A stretch of DNA of 29,037 nt from Comamonadaceae bacterium (lineage in GTDB: Bacteria; Pseudomonadota; Gammaproteobacteria; Burkholderiales; Burkholderiaceae_C). Of this stretch, positions 15,576 to 23,958 are shown piece after piece. The DNA lies in NCBI GenBank assembly GCA_947374505.1, contig CANCCE010000007.1:1-29037 (forward strand), written 5' to 3'. Under the pieces are notes generated by a model. The model was not told the DNA's origin. It saw only the letters and a list, made by a program, of their open reading frames with translations, and made no database searches. A program made the position numbers and the translations under genes. How positions within the stretch are numbered: the first letter of the stretch is position 1; each line of letters starts with the position of its first letter.

Positions 15576-16175
15576 ATGAGCGAGAAGCCGGCATTTTCTG
15601 TCTGCGTTTATTGCGGCTCGCGGCCGGGCGTTGAGCCGGCTTACGCCGCAGTGGCCCAACAAGTTGGTCGCTGGATTGCTGAACACAGCGGACAGCTCGT
15701 CTATGGTGGCGGGCACAACGGTTTGATGGGCCTGATGGCCGATGCCTGCCTGCAGGCTGGTGGACGCGTGATTGGCGTGATCCCAAAGGCGCTGGTCGAC
15801 AAAGAATGGGCGCACACCGGCTGCACGGAACTGCATGTGGTCGGCACCATGCACGAACGCAAGCGCATCATGGCCGAGCACGCCGATGCTTTTTTGGCCC
15901 TGCCCGGCGGCATCGGCACTTTCGAAGAATTTTTTGAAGTCTGGACTTGGCGCCAACTGGGCTACCACGACAAGCCGGTTGGCCTGCTGAACCTGAATGG
16001 CTACTACGACAGCTTGCTGGTATTTTTGAAGTCTGCTGTGAAGCAAGGCTTCATGAACGAATGGCAGATGAACTTGATCCGCACCAGCGCCGACGCACCA
16101 ACACTGCTAGAAGCACTGGTGACAGAAGCGGGAGCTGGTCCGGCCTCAGCAAAACTGCGGCTAGACCAGATCTAA
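15576..16175 (+). CDS. LOG-family protein (TIGR00730, cytokinin riboside 5'-monophosphate phosphoribohydrolase)
   Basis: A 199-residue Rossmann-fold nucleotide hydrolase predicted to release the base from nucleoside 5'-monophosphates. The opening FSVCVYCGSRPG, the motif YGGGHNGLMGLMADA (about residues 41-55) and the diagnostic PGGIGTFEEFFEVWTW (about 107-122) are all present. Bacterial members are often annotated as lysine decarboxylase by old error; there is no PLP motif. Start: ATG 15576 gives the family-typical N-terminus; GTG 15564, which overlaps the dgkA stop, would add four residues and may be used by coupling. The physiological substrate in this organism is not known. Confidence 0.92.
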   Translation: MSEKPAFSVCVYCGSRPGVEPAYAAVAQQVGRWIAEHSGQLVYGGGHNGLMGLMADACLQAGGRVIGVIPKALVDKEWAHTGCTELHVVGTMHERKRIMAEHADAFLALPGGIGTFEEFFEVWTWRQLGYHDKPVGLLNLNGYYDSLLVFLKSAVKQGFMNEWQMNLIRTSADAPTLLEALVTEAGAGPASAKLRLDQI

Positions 16176-16191
16176 TTCGGCAGCGCGGTTG

Positions 16192-16530
16192 TCAGACCGC
16201 CGATTCGTCTTCTTCGCCTGTGCGGATACGCACAACACGTTCAACGCTGGTCACGAAAATTTTACCGTCACCGATTTTGCCAGTGCGGGCGGCGCGCACG
16301 ATAGCGTCTACACAACGCTCCACATCGTCGGTTTTGACGACCACTTCAACCTTGACCTTCGGCAGAAAGTCGACCACGTATTCGGCGCCACGGTACAGCT
16401 CGGTATGGCCTTTTTGACGGCCAAAACCCTTGACTTCAGTCACGGTCAGACCGGTCACACCGCACTCGGCCAAAGCCTCACGGACTTCTTCGAGCTTGAA
16501 AGGTTTGAGGATGGCTGTAATTTGCTTCAC
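16192..16530 (-). CDS. glnB: Nitrogen regulatory protein P-II
   Basis: The trimeric signal protein that reads 2-oxoglutarate, ATP/ADP and nitrogen status and controls the glutamine synthetase adenylyltransferase and NtrB. From a GTG at 16530 it is 112 residues, the usual length, with GGAG eight bases upstream. It opens (M)KQITAILKPFKLEEVREAL. The T-loop reads GFGRQKGHTELYRGAEY, with the uridylylation site Tyr51 in place. The C-terminal GKIGDGKIFVTSVERVVRIRTGE signature is also present. It follows nadE by 38 bases in the same direction; glnB is commonly found next to nadE in this group, and the two are probably cotranscribed. Confidence 0.97.
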   Translation of the reverse strand: MKQITAILKPFKLEEVREALAECGVTGLTVTEVKGFGRQKGHTELYRGAEYVVDFLPKVKVEVVVKTDDVERCVDAIVRAARTGKIGDGKIFVTSVERVVRIRTGEEDESAV

Positions 16531-16568
16531 TGAATGGCTCCGTTGAGATTTTGAAATAGGTTGAAAGC

Positions 16569-18260
16569 TTACGCCCGAAATTGACTGGTGACAGGATAGC
16601 GCCAATCCTTGCCAAAGCTGCGGTGGCTAACCCGAATACCGATAGGGGCCTGACGCCGTTTGTACTCGTTGATCTTGATCAGGCGCGTGATGCGCTCGAC
16701 TACCGCCGAGTCGAAACCAGCAGCCACCATACTGTCAATGCTTTCATCATTTTCCATGTAGCGCGTCAAGATGGCATCGAGCACCTCATAAGGTGGCAGG
16801 CTGTCTTGGTCGGTCTGGTCGGCACGCAGTTCTGCACTCGGCGGTCGCGTGATGATGCGCTCTGGAATCGGGCCATCACAGGTGCCGTAAGGGTTGTTAT
16901 CGTTGCGCCAGCGCGCCAGCTTGAAGACCGTGGTTTTCAGCAAGTCTTTGATGACCGCAAAACCGCCGGCCATGTCGCCGTAGAGCGTGCAATAGCCGGT
17001 GGCCATTTCGCTCTTGTTGCCCGTAGTCAGCACGATGGAGCCGAACTTGTTCGACAGTGCCATGAGAAAGACGCCGCGAATCCGCGCCTGAATATTTTCT
17101 TCGGTCGCGTCTTCGGGCAAGCCCTTGAATTCGCCAGCCAAGGAAGCCGTGAAGGCCTCGAACTGAGGGGAGATTGAGATTTCGTCATAACGCACGTGCA
17201 TGCGCTCGGCCATCTCACGCGCGTCAATCCATGAAATATCGGCGGTGTACGGCGACGGCATCATCACCGTGCGGACCTTGTCAGCCCCCAGCGCGTCCAC
17301 CGCAATGGCCAACACCAAGGCCGAGTCAATGCCCCCTGACAGACCCAGAATCGCGCTTGGGAAGCGGTTCTTGCCAAGGTAGTCACGCACGCCCAGCACC
17401 AACGCGTCCCACAGGTCTGCTTCGATGCTGCGCGCAGGCGCCGTGTCGGCCGTCAGGGCCAGCGTGCCCGCCGACGTGCGCGTTGCCGCCACCTCAAACA
17501 GCGCTTCTTGAAAGCTCACCGCCCGGCCCGCCAGCGCGCCATCAGCTTGCACGGCAAACGAATGGCCTTCAAAAACAACTTCGTCTTGACCACCCACCAA
17601 GTGCGCGAACACCAGCGGCAAACCCGTGGCCAGCGCGCGTTGGCGCATCATGTCTTCGCGCTCGGCGCCCTTGCCTGCATGAAAGGGGGATGCATTGATG
17701 ACTGCCAGCAACTCGGCACCAGCGTCCTTGGCCAACTGGGCCGGCTCGTCAAACCAAGCGTCTTCGCAGATCAACAAGCCCACTGAAATGCTGTCAGCCC
17801 CCTCGCCTACGTTAAAAACGCAGCTTCCTTGACCGGGCGTGAAGTAACGCCGTTCATCAAAGACTTGGTAGTTTGGAAGCTCGCGTTTGGCATAAGTGTG
17901 AGTCCGCCGTCCTTCCTGAAGAACATGTGCGGCGTTGCTGAGCTGCGGCACCGTCACGCTGCGAGTGCGCAGACCCAGTCCGGCATCGCCGCGGCTCGGG
18001 CTGCCGACCACCACGGCCAGCCCCTTTAACCCGGCCAACTCACGGGCTACAAAATCCACGGCATCATCGCAGGCTTGGATAAATGCTGGACGCAAAAAAA
18101 GATCTTCCGCGGCGTAACCGCAAATGGCCAGTTCGGGCGTCAGCACCAAGCGGACACCCTCGGCGTAGGCTTGGCTTGCGGCGTGAATGATTTTGCGGGC
18201 ATTTCCCGTCATGTCGCCCACCACATAGTTCAGCTGGGCAACGCAAATTTTCAGTAGCAT
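16569..18260 (-). CDS. nadE: Glutamine-hydrolysing NAD+ synthase
   Basis: Makes NAD+ from deamido-NAD+, ATP and glutamine. The 563-residue protein fuses two domains: an N-terminal nitrilase-type glutaminase with the catalytic set Glu43 (TPELAICGY), Lys125 (YAKRELPNYQ) and Cys165 (LLICEDAWF), and a C-terminal synthetase with the ATP-loop SGGIDS at 308-313 and TTGNKSEMATGYCTLYGDMAGG. The start MLLKICVAQLNYVVGDM at 18260 fits the family; longer in-frame readings do not. There is no clear ribosome site. Its start codon overlaps, on the opposite strand, a possible start of the divergent acyltransferase gene, leaving no intergenic space for promoters. Confidence 0.96.
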   Translation of the reverse strand: MLLKICVAQLNYVVGDMTGNARKIIHAASQAYAEGVRLVLTPELAICGYAAEDLFLRPAFIQACDDAVDFVARELAGLKGLAVVVGSPSRGDAGLGLRTRSVTVPQLSNAAHVLQEGRRTHTYAKRELPNYQVFDERRYFTPGQGSCVFNVGEGADSISVGLLICEDAWFDEPAQLAKDAGAELLAVINASPFHAGKGAEREDMMRQRALATGLPLVFAHLVGGQDEVVFEGHSFAVQADGALAGRAVSFQEALFEVAATRTSAGTLALTADTAPARSIEADLWDALVLGVRDYLGKNRFPSAILGLSGGIDSALVLAIAVDALGADKVRTVMMPSPYTADISWIDAREMAERMHVRYDEISISPQFEAFTASLAGEFKGLPEDATEENIQARIRGVFLMALSNKFGSIVLTTGNKSEMATGYCTLYGDMAGGFAVIKDLLKTTVFKLARWRNDNNPYGTCDGPIPERIITRPPSAELRADQTDQDSLPPYEVLDAILTRYMENDESIDSMVAAGFDSAVVERITRLIKINEYKRRQAPIGIRVSHRSFGKDWRYPVTSQFRA

Positions 18261-18273
18261 GGGCAGACAGACA

Positions 18274-19593
18274 ATGAAAAAAGAGCCATTGAAAAATAAC
18301 GTCAACGATTATGTCATTCGGGTTTTCGATTCGCCCCTAGTAGTCGATGCCCATGCGTGGGACGACTTGCTGGCGCAGCAAAACGTGGCTGGTACGCTAA
18401 ACCCATTCATGCGACATGCCTACTTGGCAGCCATGCACGCCAGCGGCAGCGCTTCACCCGAGACCGGTTGGACGCCCCGTTTTATGGCGCTGTACGTCGG
18501 CGAGAAGCTGATGGCAGCTTGTGCGCTTTATCTTAAAGTCCACTCGTATGGCGAGTACGTTTTTGACTGGGCCTGGGCCAATGCCTACCAGCAACATGGC
18601 TTGGACTATTACCCCAAGGCCGTGGTGGCACCGCCCTTCACACCTGTGCCAGGCCCGCGCCTGTTGGCCCGCGACGCCGCATCACGCGTGATGTTGGTCA
18701 AGGCGCTGATGGCTTGGTGTGAAGCCGAACAACTGTCGTCGCTGCATTTGCTGTTTGCGGCAGATGACGACATCGCAGCTTGTGCCGAGGCGGGCCTCCT
18801 GCTGAGGCACACCATCCAATTCCATTGGAAGAATGTAGCCCCCACGCTTGTCGCTTCGCCTACTGCGCTGACCCCCGAGGGGGCTGGCCTTGCTTGGGGC
18901 TGCCCTGCGCTGCAGCCGTTGGCCACCACAAAATTTAAGGATTTCGACGAATTTTTAGCCACGTTGAATCAAGAGAAGCGCAAGAAAATACGTCAAGAAC
19001 GGCGCAAAGTGGCTGAAGCGGGTGTGGTTTTTCGCTGGTCTCGAGGCGCTGACATCAGCGCTGAGGATTGGGATTTTTTCTACCGCTGCTACGAACGCAC
19101 GTATCTCGAGCACGGCAATGCGCCTTACCTGAGTCGTGATTTTTTCGAGCACATGGCCAACACCATGCCAGAAAATTGGCTGCTGTTTGTGGCTGAACGG
19201 GATGGCGTGCCGATGGCCTGCAGCTTGATCGCCCTGAGTGCTGAAACGCCCACCAGCGATGGTCGGTCGACGCCCTCAGAGACTGCCCAAAAAACCGCTT
19301 ACGGTCGCTATTGGGGTGCGCTTGAACGCGTTGACTGCCTGCACTTTGAGGCTTGCTATTACCAGCCCCTGCAGTGGTGCATCGCGCACGGTTTTGACAG
19401 CTTTGAGGGCGGTGCACAGGGCGAGCACAAAATGGCGCGGGCGCTGTTGCCGGTCAAAACCACCAGCGCGCATTGGTTGGCGCATCCTTCGTTTGCCGAT
19501 GCCGTCGAGCGGTTTCTGGAGCGCGAAGGCCAAGGTATTGCCAATTACATGGAAGACTTGGAACGACGCAATCCCTTCAAGCAGACCCAGTAA
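18274..19593 (+). CDS. COG3146-type N-acyltransferase (GNAT superfamily)
   Basis: A protein of about 439 residues belonging to the peptidogalycan-like acyltransferases (DUF482/COG3146). Family landmarks include FMRHAYLAAMHASGSASPETGW near the N-terminus, HSYGEYVFDWAWANAYQQHG, the basic EKRKKIRQERRKVAEAGV in the middle, and near the C-terminus the run FEGGAQGEHKMARALLPV. The substrate is unknown. ATG 18274 is preferred: the ATG at 18259 overlaps the nadE start on the other strand, and homologs begin close to VIRVFD. It converges with the next minus-strand gene with a gap of only four bases. Confidence 0.88.
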   Translation: MKKEPLKNNVNDYVIRVFDSPLVVDAHAWDDLLAQQNVAGTLNPFMRHAYLAAMHASGSASPETGWTPRFMALYVGEKLMAACALYLKVHSYGEYVFDWAWANAYQQHGLDYYPKAVVAPPFTPVPGPRLLARDAASRVMLVKALMAWCEAEQLSSLHLLFAADDDIAACAEAGLLLRHTIQFHWKNVAPTLVASPTALTPEGAGLAWGCPALQPLATTKFKDFDEFLATLNQEKRKKIRQERRKVAEAGVVFRWSRGADISAEDWDFFYRCYERTYLEHGNAPYLSRDFFEHMANTMPENWLLFVAERDGVPMACSLIALSAETPTSDGRSTPSETAQKTAYGRYWGALERVDCLHFEACYYQPLQWCIAHGFDSFEGGAQGEHKMARALLPVKTTSAHWLAHPSFADAVERFLEREGQGIANYMEDLERRNPFKQTQ

Positions 19594-19597
19594 ATTT

Positions 19598-19996
19598 TCA
19601 GCGCAAACCCATCCACAGCGCAGCGCCTGCGGCAACCCCCACCAAGACCAGCGCGGCACCAAAGCGCGCTGTGCGCTTGCGCATGGCTTCGATGTGCTGA
19701 ATCAATTGCGCATTTTGCTCGGCCAACGAGGTGATCAAGCGCGTTGACTCAGACAGTTGGTGCTGTAACTCGCCCACCACCGATTGCAAAGTTCCAATTT
19801 GCGTCTGCAAACTTCCCAGCGTTAAAAGCTCTGGCGGCTGCCGGGACTGCTCCTCTAAATCGGCAGCGTGATCAACCCCTTCCTTATTAGCCACTGAGCC
19901 CCACAGTTTTTTGGCCCCTGCAGCGACTTTTGGCGCATTACGCACCACCTCCGACCAGGGAACACTTTGCAGAACAGTCAACCAGCCTATAGCCAT
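19598..19996 (-). CDS. Hypothetical coiled-coil protein with C-terminal membrane anchor
   Basis: A 132-residue protein that I do not recognise as a named family. Residues about 57-105 are rich in Leu, Gln and Glu with heptad-like spacing (LQTQIGTLQSVVGELQHQLS) and predict a coiled coil. A short basic stretch, MRKRTARFG, is followed by a hydrophobic C-terminal segment (about 112-130, ALVLVGVAAGAALWMGL), so it is probably tail-anchored with the coiled coil in the cytoplasm. AAAGG eight bases before the ATG supports expression. It is divergent from the small acidic protein at 20056. Confidence 0.72.
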   Translation of the reverse strand: MAIGWLTVLQSVPWSEVVRNAPKVAAGAKKLWGSVANKEGVDHAADLEEQSRQPPELLTLGSLQTQIGTLQSVVGELQHQLSESTRLITSLAEQNAQLIQHIEAMRKRTARFGAALVLVGVAAGAALWMGLR

Positions 19997-20055
19997 CGCA
20001 AAAACCTTTCAGGGACAATCAAAATACAGCACACCAATATAGCGCCAACTGAGCC

Positions 20056-20454
20056 ATGACGTACCGAATGAAATCCATGCCATCCAACACAGGCCCACGG
20101 CCGTCCTACATCGTCCAACTGATCGACGACTCAGGCCTGAGCGCTGACCAGCGCGCTGCAGCTGAATTGCGCTTTCGCATGGCCCTTGAATTCGCCTTGG
20201 GTGGCCCCGAGTATGTCCTGCCATCTTTACAAGCCTACATGTTGGCACAAGCCCTGAACGAGCCGAACGAAGATGATGAAGCAGATGACTCAGCGGACAA
20301 CTCAACCGGCGCAGACGATGACGAAACCGGCGGCACACAACAGATGATCACTCTCTGGGAAAAAGCCGAGAGTGACGCCATCCGCGCGGCGCTCAAGCCC
20401 TTGGGCAAGCGAATGGACGAGGCTCGCTTTGAGATCGTGCCGGTCAACATGTGA
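20056..20454 (+). CDS. Hypothetical protein with a central acidic linker
   Basis: A 132-residue product with no named family that I can assign. The first 70 residues look folded (SYIVQLIDDSGLSADQRAAAE and a helical stretch), the middle (about 75-95) is dominated by Asp and Glu and probably disordered, and the last part (WEKAESDAIRAALKPLGKR) is helical. Three in-frame ATGs lie close together at 20056, 20068 and 20077, and none has a strong ribosome site. The frame ends just before a strong bidirectional terminator, which supports it over the antisense frame at 20009-20338. Confidence 0.68.
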   Translation: MTYRMKSMPSNTGPRPSYIVQLIDDSGLSADQRAAAELRFRMALEFALGGPEYVLPSLQAYMLAQALNEPNEDDEADDSADNSTGADDDETGGTQQMITLWEKAESDAIRAALKPLGKRMDEARFEIVPVNM

Positions 20455-20469
20455 CATGCGCGCAGCATG

Positions 20470-20508
20470 AAAAAAGCGCCTGCAACTCACGAGCAGCAGG
20501 CGCTTTTC
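20470..20508. terminator. Bidirectional Rho-independent terminator between the acidic protein gene and ppa
   Basis: AGCGCCTGC (20475-20483) and GCAGGCGCT (20496-20504) form a perfect 9-bp stem with a 12-base loop. TTTT follows on the plus strand, and six T on the minus strand. It can serve both converging genes. Confidence 0.9.
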
Positions 20509-20542
20509 AATGCAATGGGCCATCCAAAGATGGCTAAAAGAA

Positions 20543-21082
20543 TCAGGCTTCTAGCGATTTGTGATAGGCGGCAATGCCGTCCATGATCTCTTTGTGGGCG
20601 GCTGTCGGGCCTTCCCAGCCTTCAATCTTCACCCACTTGCCTTCTTCCAAGTCTTTGTAGTGCTCAAAGAAATGGGCAATGGTTTTGAGGCGCAATGGAT
20701 TCATGTCTTCCGGTTTTTGCCACTGGGTGTACAGCGAGCACTTCTTGTCGATGGGCACGGCCAAGACCTTGCCGTCTTCGCCGGCTTCGTCGGTCATTTT
20801 CAGAATGCCGATGGCACGGCACGTCACCACCACACCAGGGATCAGCGGCACGGGCGTGATCACCAGCACGTCGACCGGGTCGCCATCACCGCTCAGGGTT
20901 TTAGGGACGTAACCGTAGTTGGTCGGGTAATGCATGGACGTGCTCATGAAGCGATCCACAAAAATCGCACCCGATTCTTTGTCGACTTCATATTTCACCG
21001 GGTCGGCATTCATCGGGATCTCGATGATGACGTTGAACGACTCGGGGGCATTTTTACCGGGGGTTACTTTGGATAAAGACAT
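20543..21082 (-). CDS. ppa: Inorganic pyrophosphatase, soluble family I
   Basis: Hydrolyses cytoplasmic pyrophosphate to drive nucleic acid, protein and lipid synthesis forward. The 179-residue protein is the usual size. It contains the metal-binding signature GDGDPVDVLV (about residues 65-74), IIEIPMNADPVKYEVDKESG at the N-terminus, MHYPTNYGYVP, and KIEGWEGPTAAHKEI near the end. The ribosome site is weak. It is divergent from the proton-pumping pyrophosphatase gene, so two enzymes using the same substrate share one upstream region. Confidence 0.97.
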   Translation of the reverse strand: MSLSKVTPGKNAPESFNVIIEIPMNADPVKYEVDKESGAIFVDRFMSTSMHYPTNYGYVPKTLSGDGDPVDVLVITPVPLIPGVVVTCRAIGILKMTDEAGEDGKVLAVPIDKKCSLYTQWQKPEDMNPLRLKTIAHFFEHYKDLEEGKWVKIEGWEGPTAAHKEIMDGIAAYHKSLEA

Positions 21083-21270
21083 GTATTAAAGGTACTGAAG
21101 GTACTTAGGAGTTGTTGATGAGGTGCCATCGCCACTGAAAAAGCGGCGGATTAATTAGTATTTACCCTCATTTTACTGATCCAGTCCTTACGGAAACTAA
21201 ATTTGTCATGTTTTGGCGGTAAATTTGAAAGGTTGGCCAATCGCCTCCGGGTTTTTCTGGGGTTGAGGAA

Positions 21271-21302
21271 GCAACGCAAGGCGGTGTTCGCCCCGGCGTT
21301 GC
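21271..21302 (+). repeat. Stem-loop in the hppA 5' leader
   Basis: GCAACGC (21271-21277) pairs with GCGTTGC (21296-21302), and inside it GGCG pairs with CGCC. The structure ends about 36 bases before the hppA ATG and has no following T-run. It may influence hppA translation or mRNA stability; no riboswitch class is recognised. Confidence 0.35.
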
Positions 21303-21337
21303 ACCGAAATCCTGAAGACAACAACTGGAGAAAACCT

Positions 21338-23404
21338 ATGCTTGGCAACTCAGCGCTCATTTTGGCGCTAGCGTGTGGACTCATCGCCGTCGGTTACGGC
21401 GTCTGGGCTCGCAGCTGGATCCTGTCTCAAGACGCGGGCAACCCGCGCATGCAAGAAATCGCTGCCGCGATCCAAACAGGTGCGGCCGCTTATCTGGCCC
21501 GTCAATACACCACCATCTCCATCGTCGGCGCCGTCTTGGCCATTTTGATTGGCATTTTTCTGGACGTTCCCAGTGCCATCGGCTTTGTCGTGGGTGCGGT
21601 GCTGTCGGGCGCTTGCGGCTTCATCGGCATGAATGTCTCGGTGCGCGCCAATGTGCGCACAGCGCAGGCCGCCACGCGCGGCATTGGCCCCGCTCTGGAC
21701 GTCGCCTTTCGCGGCGGAGCCATCACCGGCATGCTGGTGGTCGGCCTCGGTTTGCTGGGTGTCACCGGTTTTTACTGGTTTCTGGTCGGTAACGGCAACT
21801 ACAACCCCGCCACCAATTTGGCTCAGTTGCTGAATCCGCTGATCGGTTTTGCCTTCGGCTCGTCGCTGATCTCGATCTTTGCGCGACTCGGCGGCGGCAT
21901 TTTCACCAAAGGGGCCGACGTCGGTGCCGACTTGGTGGGCAAAGTTGAAGCCGGTATTCCGGAGGATGACCCGCGCAACCCGGCCGTGATTGCAGACAAC
22001 GTCGGCGACAACGTCGGCGACTGCGCCGGTATGGCGGCCGACTTGTTTGAGACCTACGCCGTGACGCTGATTGCCACCATGGTGCTGGGCGCCCTGCTGA
22101 TCACCAGCGCCGGCACCAACGCAGTGGTTTATCCACTGGCACTGGGGGCGGTCTCGATCATCGCGTCCATCATCGGTTGCTTCTTTGTCAAAGCCACACC
22201 CGGCATGACCAACGTCATGCCCGCGCTGTACAAAGGATTGGCTGTTGCCGGCGGCTTGTCGCTGATCGCCTTTTACTTTGTCACCACGTGGTTGATGCCT
22301 GACAACGCCATCAAGGCCGTTGGCAGCCAAATGGCCTTATTCGGCGCCTGCACCGTCGGCTTGGTGTTGACCGGTGCGCTGGTCTGGATCACCGAGTACT
22401 ACACCGGCACGCAGTACCCTCCGGTCAAGCACATTGCCCAGTCATCGACCACGGGCCACGGCACCAACATCATTGCCGGTCTCGGCGTGTCTATGCGCTC
22501 GACGGCCTGGCCGGTGGTGTGTGTCTGCATCGCTATCTGGGTGTCCTACCAACTGGCCGGTCTGTACGGCATTGCCATTGCCGCAACGTCGATGCTCAGC
22601 ATGGCCGGTATTGTGGTGGCGCTTGACGCGTATGGCCCGATCACCGACAACGCCGGTGGCATCGCCGAGATGGCCGACATGCCGGCCAGCGTGCGCGCTG
22701 TGACCGACCCGCTGGACGCTGTCGGCAACACCACCAAGGCGGTGACCAAAGGCTACGCCATCGGCTCAGCCGGCTTGGCCGCGCTGGTGCTGTTTGCCGA
22801 CTACACGCACAAGCTCGAAGCCTACGGCAAAGCCATCACCTTCGACTTGAGCAATCCGATGGTCATCATCGGCCTCTTCATTGGCGGCCTGATTCCCTAC
22901 CTGTTCGGGGCCATGGCGATGGAAGCCGTGGGCCGCGCAGCCGGTTCGGTGGTGGTCGAAGTGCGGCGCCAGTTCCGCGATATCAAGGGCATCATGGAAG
23001 GCACCGGCAAGCCGGAGTACGACACCTGCGTCGACATGCTGACCAAAGCTGCGATCAAGGAAATGATGATCCCTTCGCTGCTGCCCGTCGTGGTGCCGAT
23101 TCTGGTCGGTCTGCTGCTGGGTCCCGCCGCTTTGGGTGGCTTGCTGATGGGGACCATCGTCACCGGGCTGTTTCTGGCGATCTCGATGTGCACGGGCGGC
23201 GGCGCCTGGGACAACGCCAAGAAATACATTGAAGACGGCCACCACGGCGGCAAAGGCTCTGAAAGCCACAAGGCCGCCGTCACCGGTGACACCGTGGGTG
23301 ACCCCTACAAAGACACTGCTGGCCCGGCCATCAATCCGTTGATCAAGATCATCAACATCGTGGCCCTGCTGATCGTGCCGCTGATGATGAAGTTCCACAG
23401 CTGA
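21338..23404 (+). CDS. hppA: Proton-pumping membrane pyrophosphatase, K+-independent type
   Basis: An inner-membrane enzyme that couples pyrophosphate hydrolysis to H+ export. The 688-residue protein has about 15-16 hydrophobic helices. The substrate-binding segment DVGADLVGKVEAGIPEDDPR starts at Asp194 and is followed by NPAVIADNVGDNVGDCAGMAADLFETY; DAYGPITDNAGGIAEM is at about 430-446. The GNTTKA motif carries Lys467 where K+-dependent enzymes have Ala, which by known family rules marks the K+-independent H+ pump. The start at 21338 (GGAG eight bases upstream) gives the expected MLGNSALILALACG opening; in-frame upstream codons are leader. A bidirectional terminator follows. Confidence 0.97.
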   Translation: MLGNSALILALACGLIAVGYGVWARSWILSQDAGNPRMQEIAAAIQTGAAAYLARQYTTISIVGAVLAILIGIFLDVPSAIGFVVGAVLSGACGFIGMNVSVRANVRTAQAATRGIGPALDVAFRGGAITGMLVVGLGLLGVTGFYWFLVGNGNYNPATNLAQLLNPLIGFAFGSSLISIFARLGGGIFTKGADVGADLVGKVEAGIPEDDPRNPAVIADNVGDNVGDCAGMAADLFETYAVTLIATMVLGALLITSAGTNAVVYPLALGAVSIIASIIGCFFVKATPGMTNVMPALYKGLAVAGGLSLIAFYFVTTWLMPDNAIKAVGSQMALFGACTVGLVLTGALVWITEYYTGTQYPPVKHIAQSSTTGHGTNIIAGLGVSMRSTAWPVVCVCIAIWVSYQLAGLYGIAIAATSMLSMAGIVVALDAYGPITDNAGGIAEMADMPASVRAVTDPLDAVGNTTKAVTKGYAIGSAGLAALVLFADYTHKLEAYGKAITFDLSNPMVIIGLFIGGLIPYLFGAMAMEAVGRAAGSVVVEVRRQFRDIKGIMEGTGKPEYDTCVDMLTKAAIKEMMIPSLLPVVVPILVGLLLGPAALGGLLMGTIVTGLFLAISMCTGGGAWDNAKKYIEDGHHGGKGSESHKAAVTGDTVGDPYKDTAGPAINPLIKIINIVALLIVPLMMKFHS

Positions 23405-23425
23405 TTACACGTTCGTTCACCCGTT

Positions 23426-23453
23426 AAAAAGCCCGCTTGATGCGGGCTTTTTT
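23426..23453. terminator. Bidirectional Rho-independent terminator between hppA and marR
   Basis: GCCCGC and GCGGGC form a stem with a 5-base loop (23431-23447), flanked by AAAAA on the left and TTTTTT on the right, so it works in both directions for the converging genes. Confidence 0.93.
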
Positions 23454-23464
23454 ATGCGCTGAAC

Positions 23465-23953
23465 TCAGGCAATCTTGAGCACTTGAAGCGGCGCTCGACT
23501 TTGGTCGTTGTTGAGGTGAACGAATTTTTTGAGCAGCCGGCTGAACTCCACGTTTTCTTCCTGCGAGAGATTGGCCAGCATCTTGTCACGCAGTTCATAA
23601 ATAGAAGGCGCCATGCTGGTCAAAACCGCTTCGCCATCAGCCGTCAAAACCAAGCGACGGCGGCCCCGCGGCAAGACCTCGCGCTGTATCCATCCCTTGG
23701 CCTCCAACCGCACGGCCATGTCTGCTGTGGTGGACTTGTCCAAGGCCACCAAACCCGCCAGGGTCAGTTGGTCAATGCCGGGGGCTTCTTGCAGCATCCG
23801 AAGCACCGCGTATTGCGTCGGCGTGATGTCCATGTGGGTGGTTTCACGAAACATGGACACCGAGATTTGCTGCGCCCGCCTGATCAAATGACCCAGCTGG
23901 TCGTAAAGATCCAAGTCAACGCCGCTGTTCATAGGGTCTGACACAACTGGCAT
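23465..23953 (-). CDS. MarR-family transcriptional regulator
   Basis: A winged-helix repressor of about 162 residues from the ATG at 23953; a start at 23932 is also possible, and neither has a strong ribosome site. The DNA-binding part includes ITPTQYAVLRMLQEAPGIDQLTLAGLVALDKSTTADMAVRLEAKGWIQR, split by the usual helix-turn-helix, then the wing REVLPRGRRRLVLTADG. MarR proteins commonly bind phenolic ligands. It begins five bases after the vanB stop in the same direction, so it is probably the third gene of a vanA-vanB-marR operon and may control it. Known van regulators in Acinetobacter, Pseudomonas and Corynebacterium are of other families (GntR/PadR), which makes this pairing notable. Confidence 0.9.
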   Translation of the reverse strand: MPVVSDPMNSGVDLDLYDQLGHLIRRAQQISVSMFRETTHMDITPTQYAVLRMLQEAPGIDQLTLAGLVALDKSTTADMAVRLEAKGWIQREVLPRGRRRLVLTADGEAVLTSMAPSIYELRDKMLANLSQEENVEFSRLLKKFVHLNNDQSRAPLQVLKIA

Positions 23954-23958
23954 GCTGA

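Noticed and set aside
15246..16046. Open frame of 266 codons on the minus strand
   Set aside because: Antisense to dgkA and the LOG-family gene, both with diagnostic motifs.
20009..20338. Minus-strand frame of 109 codons
   Set aside because: Opposes the 20056-20454 frame, which has a better-looking protein and ends before a terminator; this one is rich in Arg, Cys and Ser as expected for an antisense shadow.
21368..22330. Open frame of 320 codons on the minus strand
   Set aside because: Antisense to hppA; translation is low-complexity Gly, Asp, Gln and His without family features.
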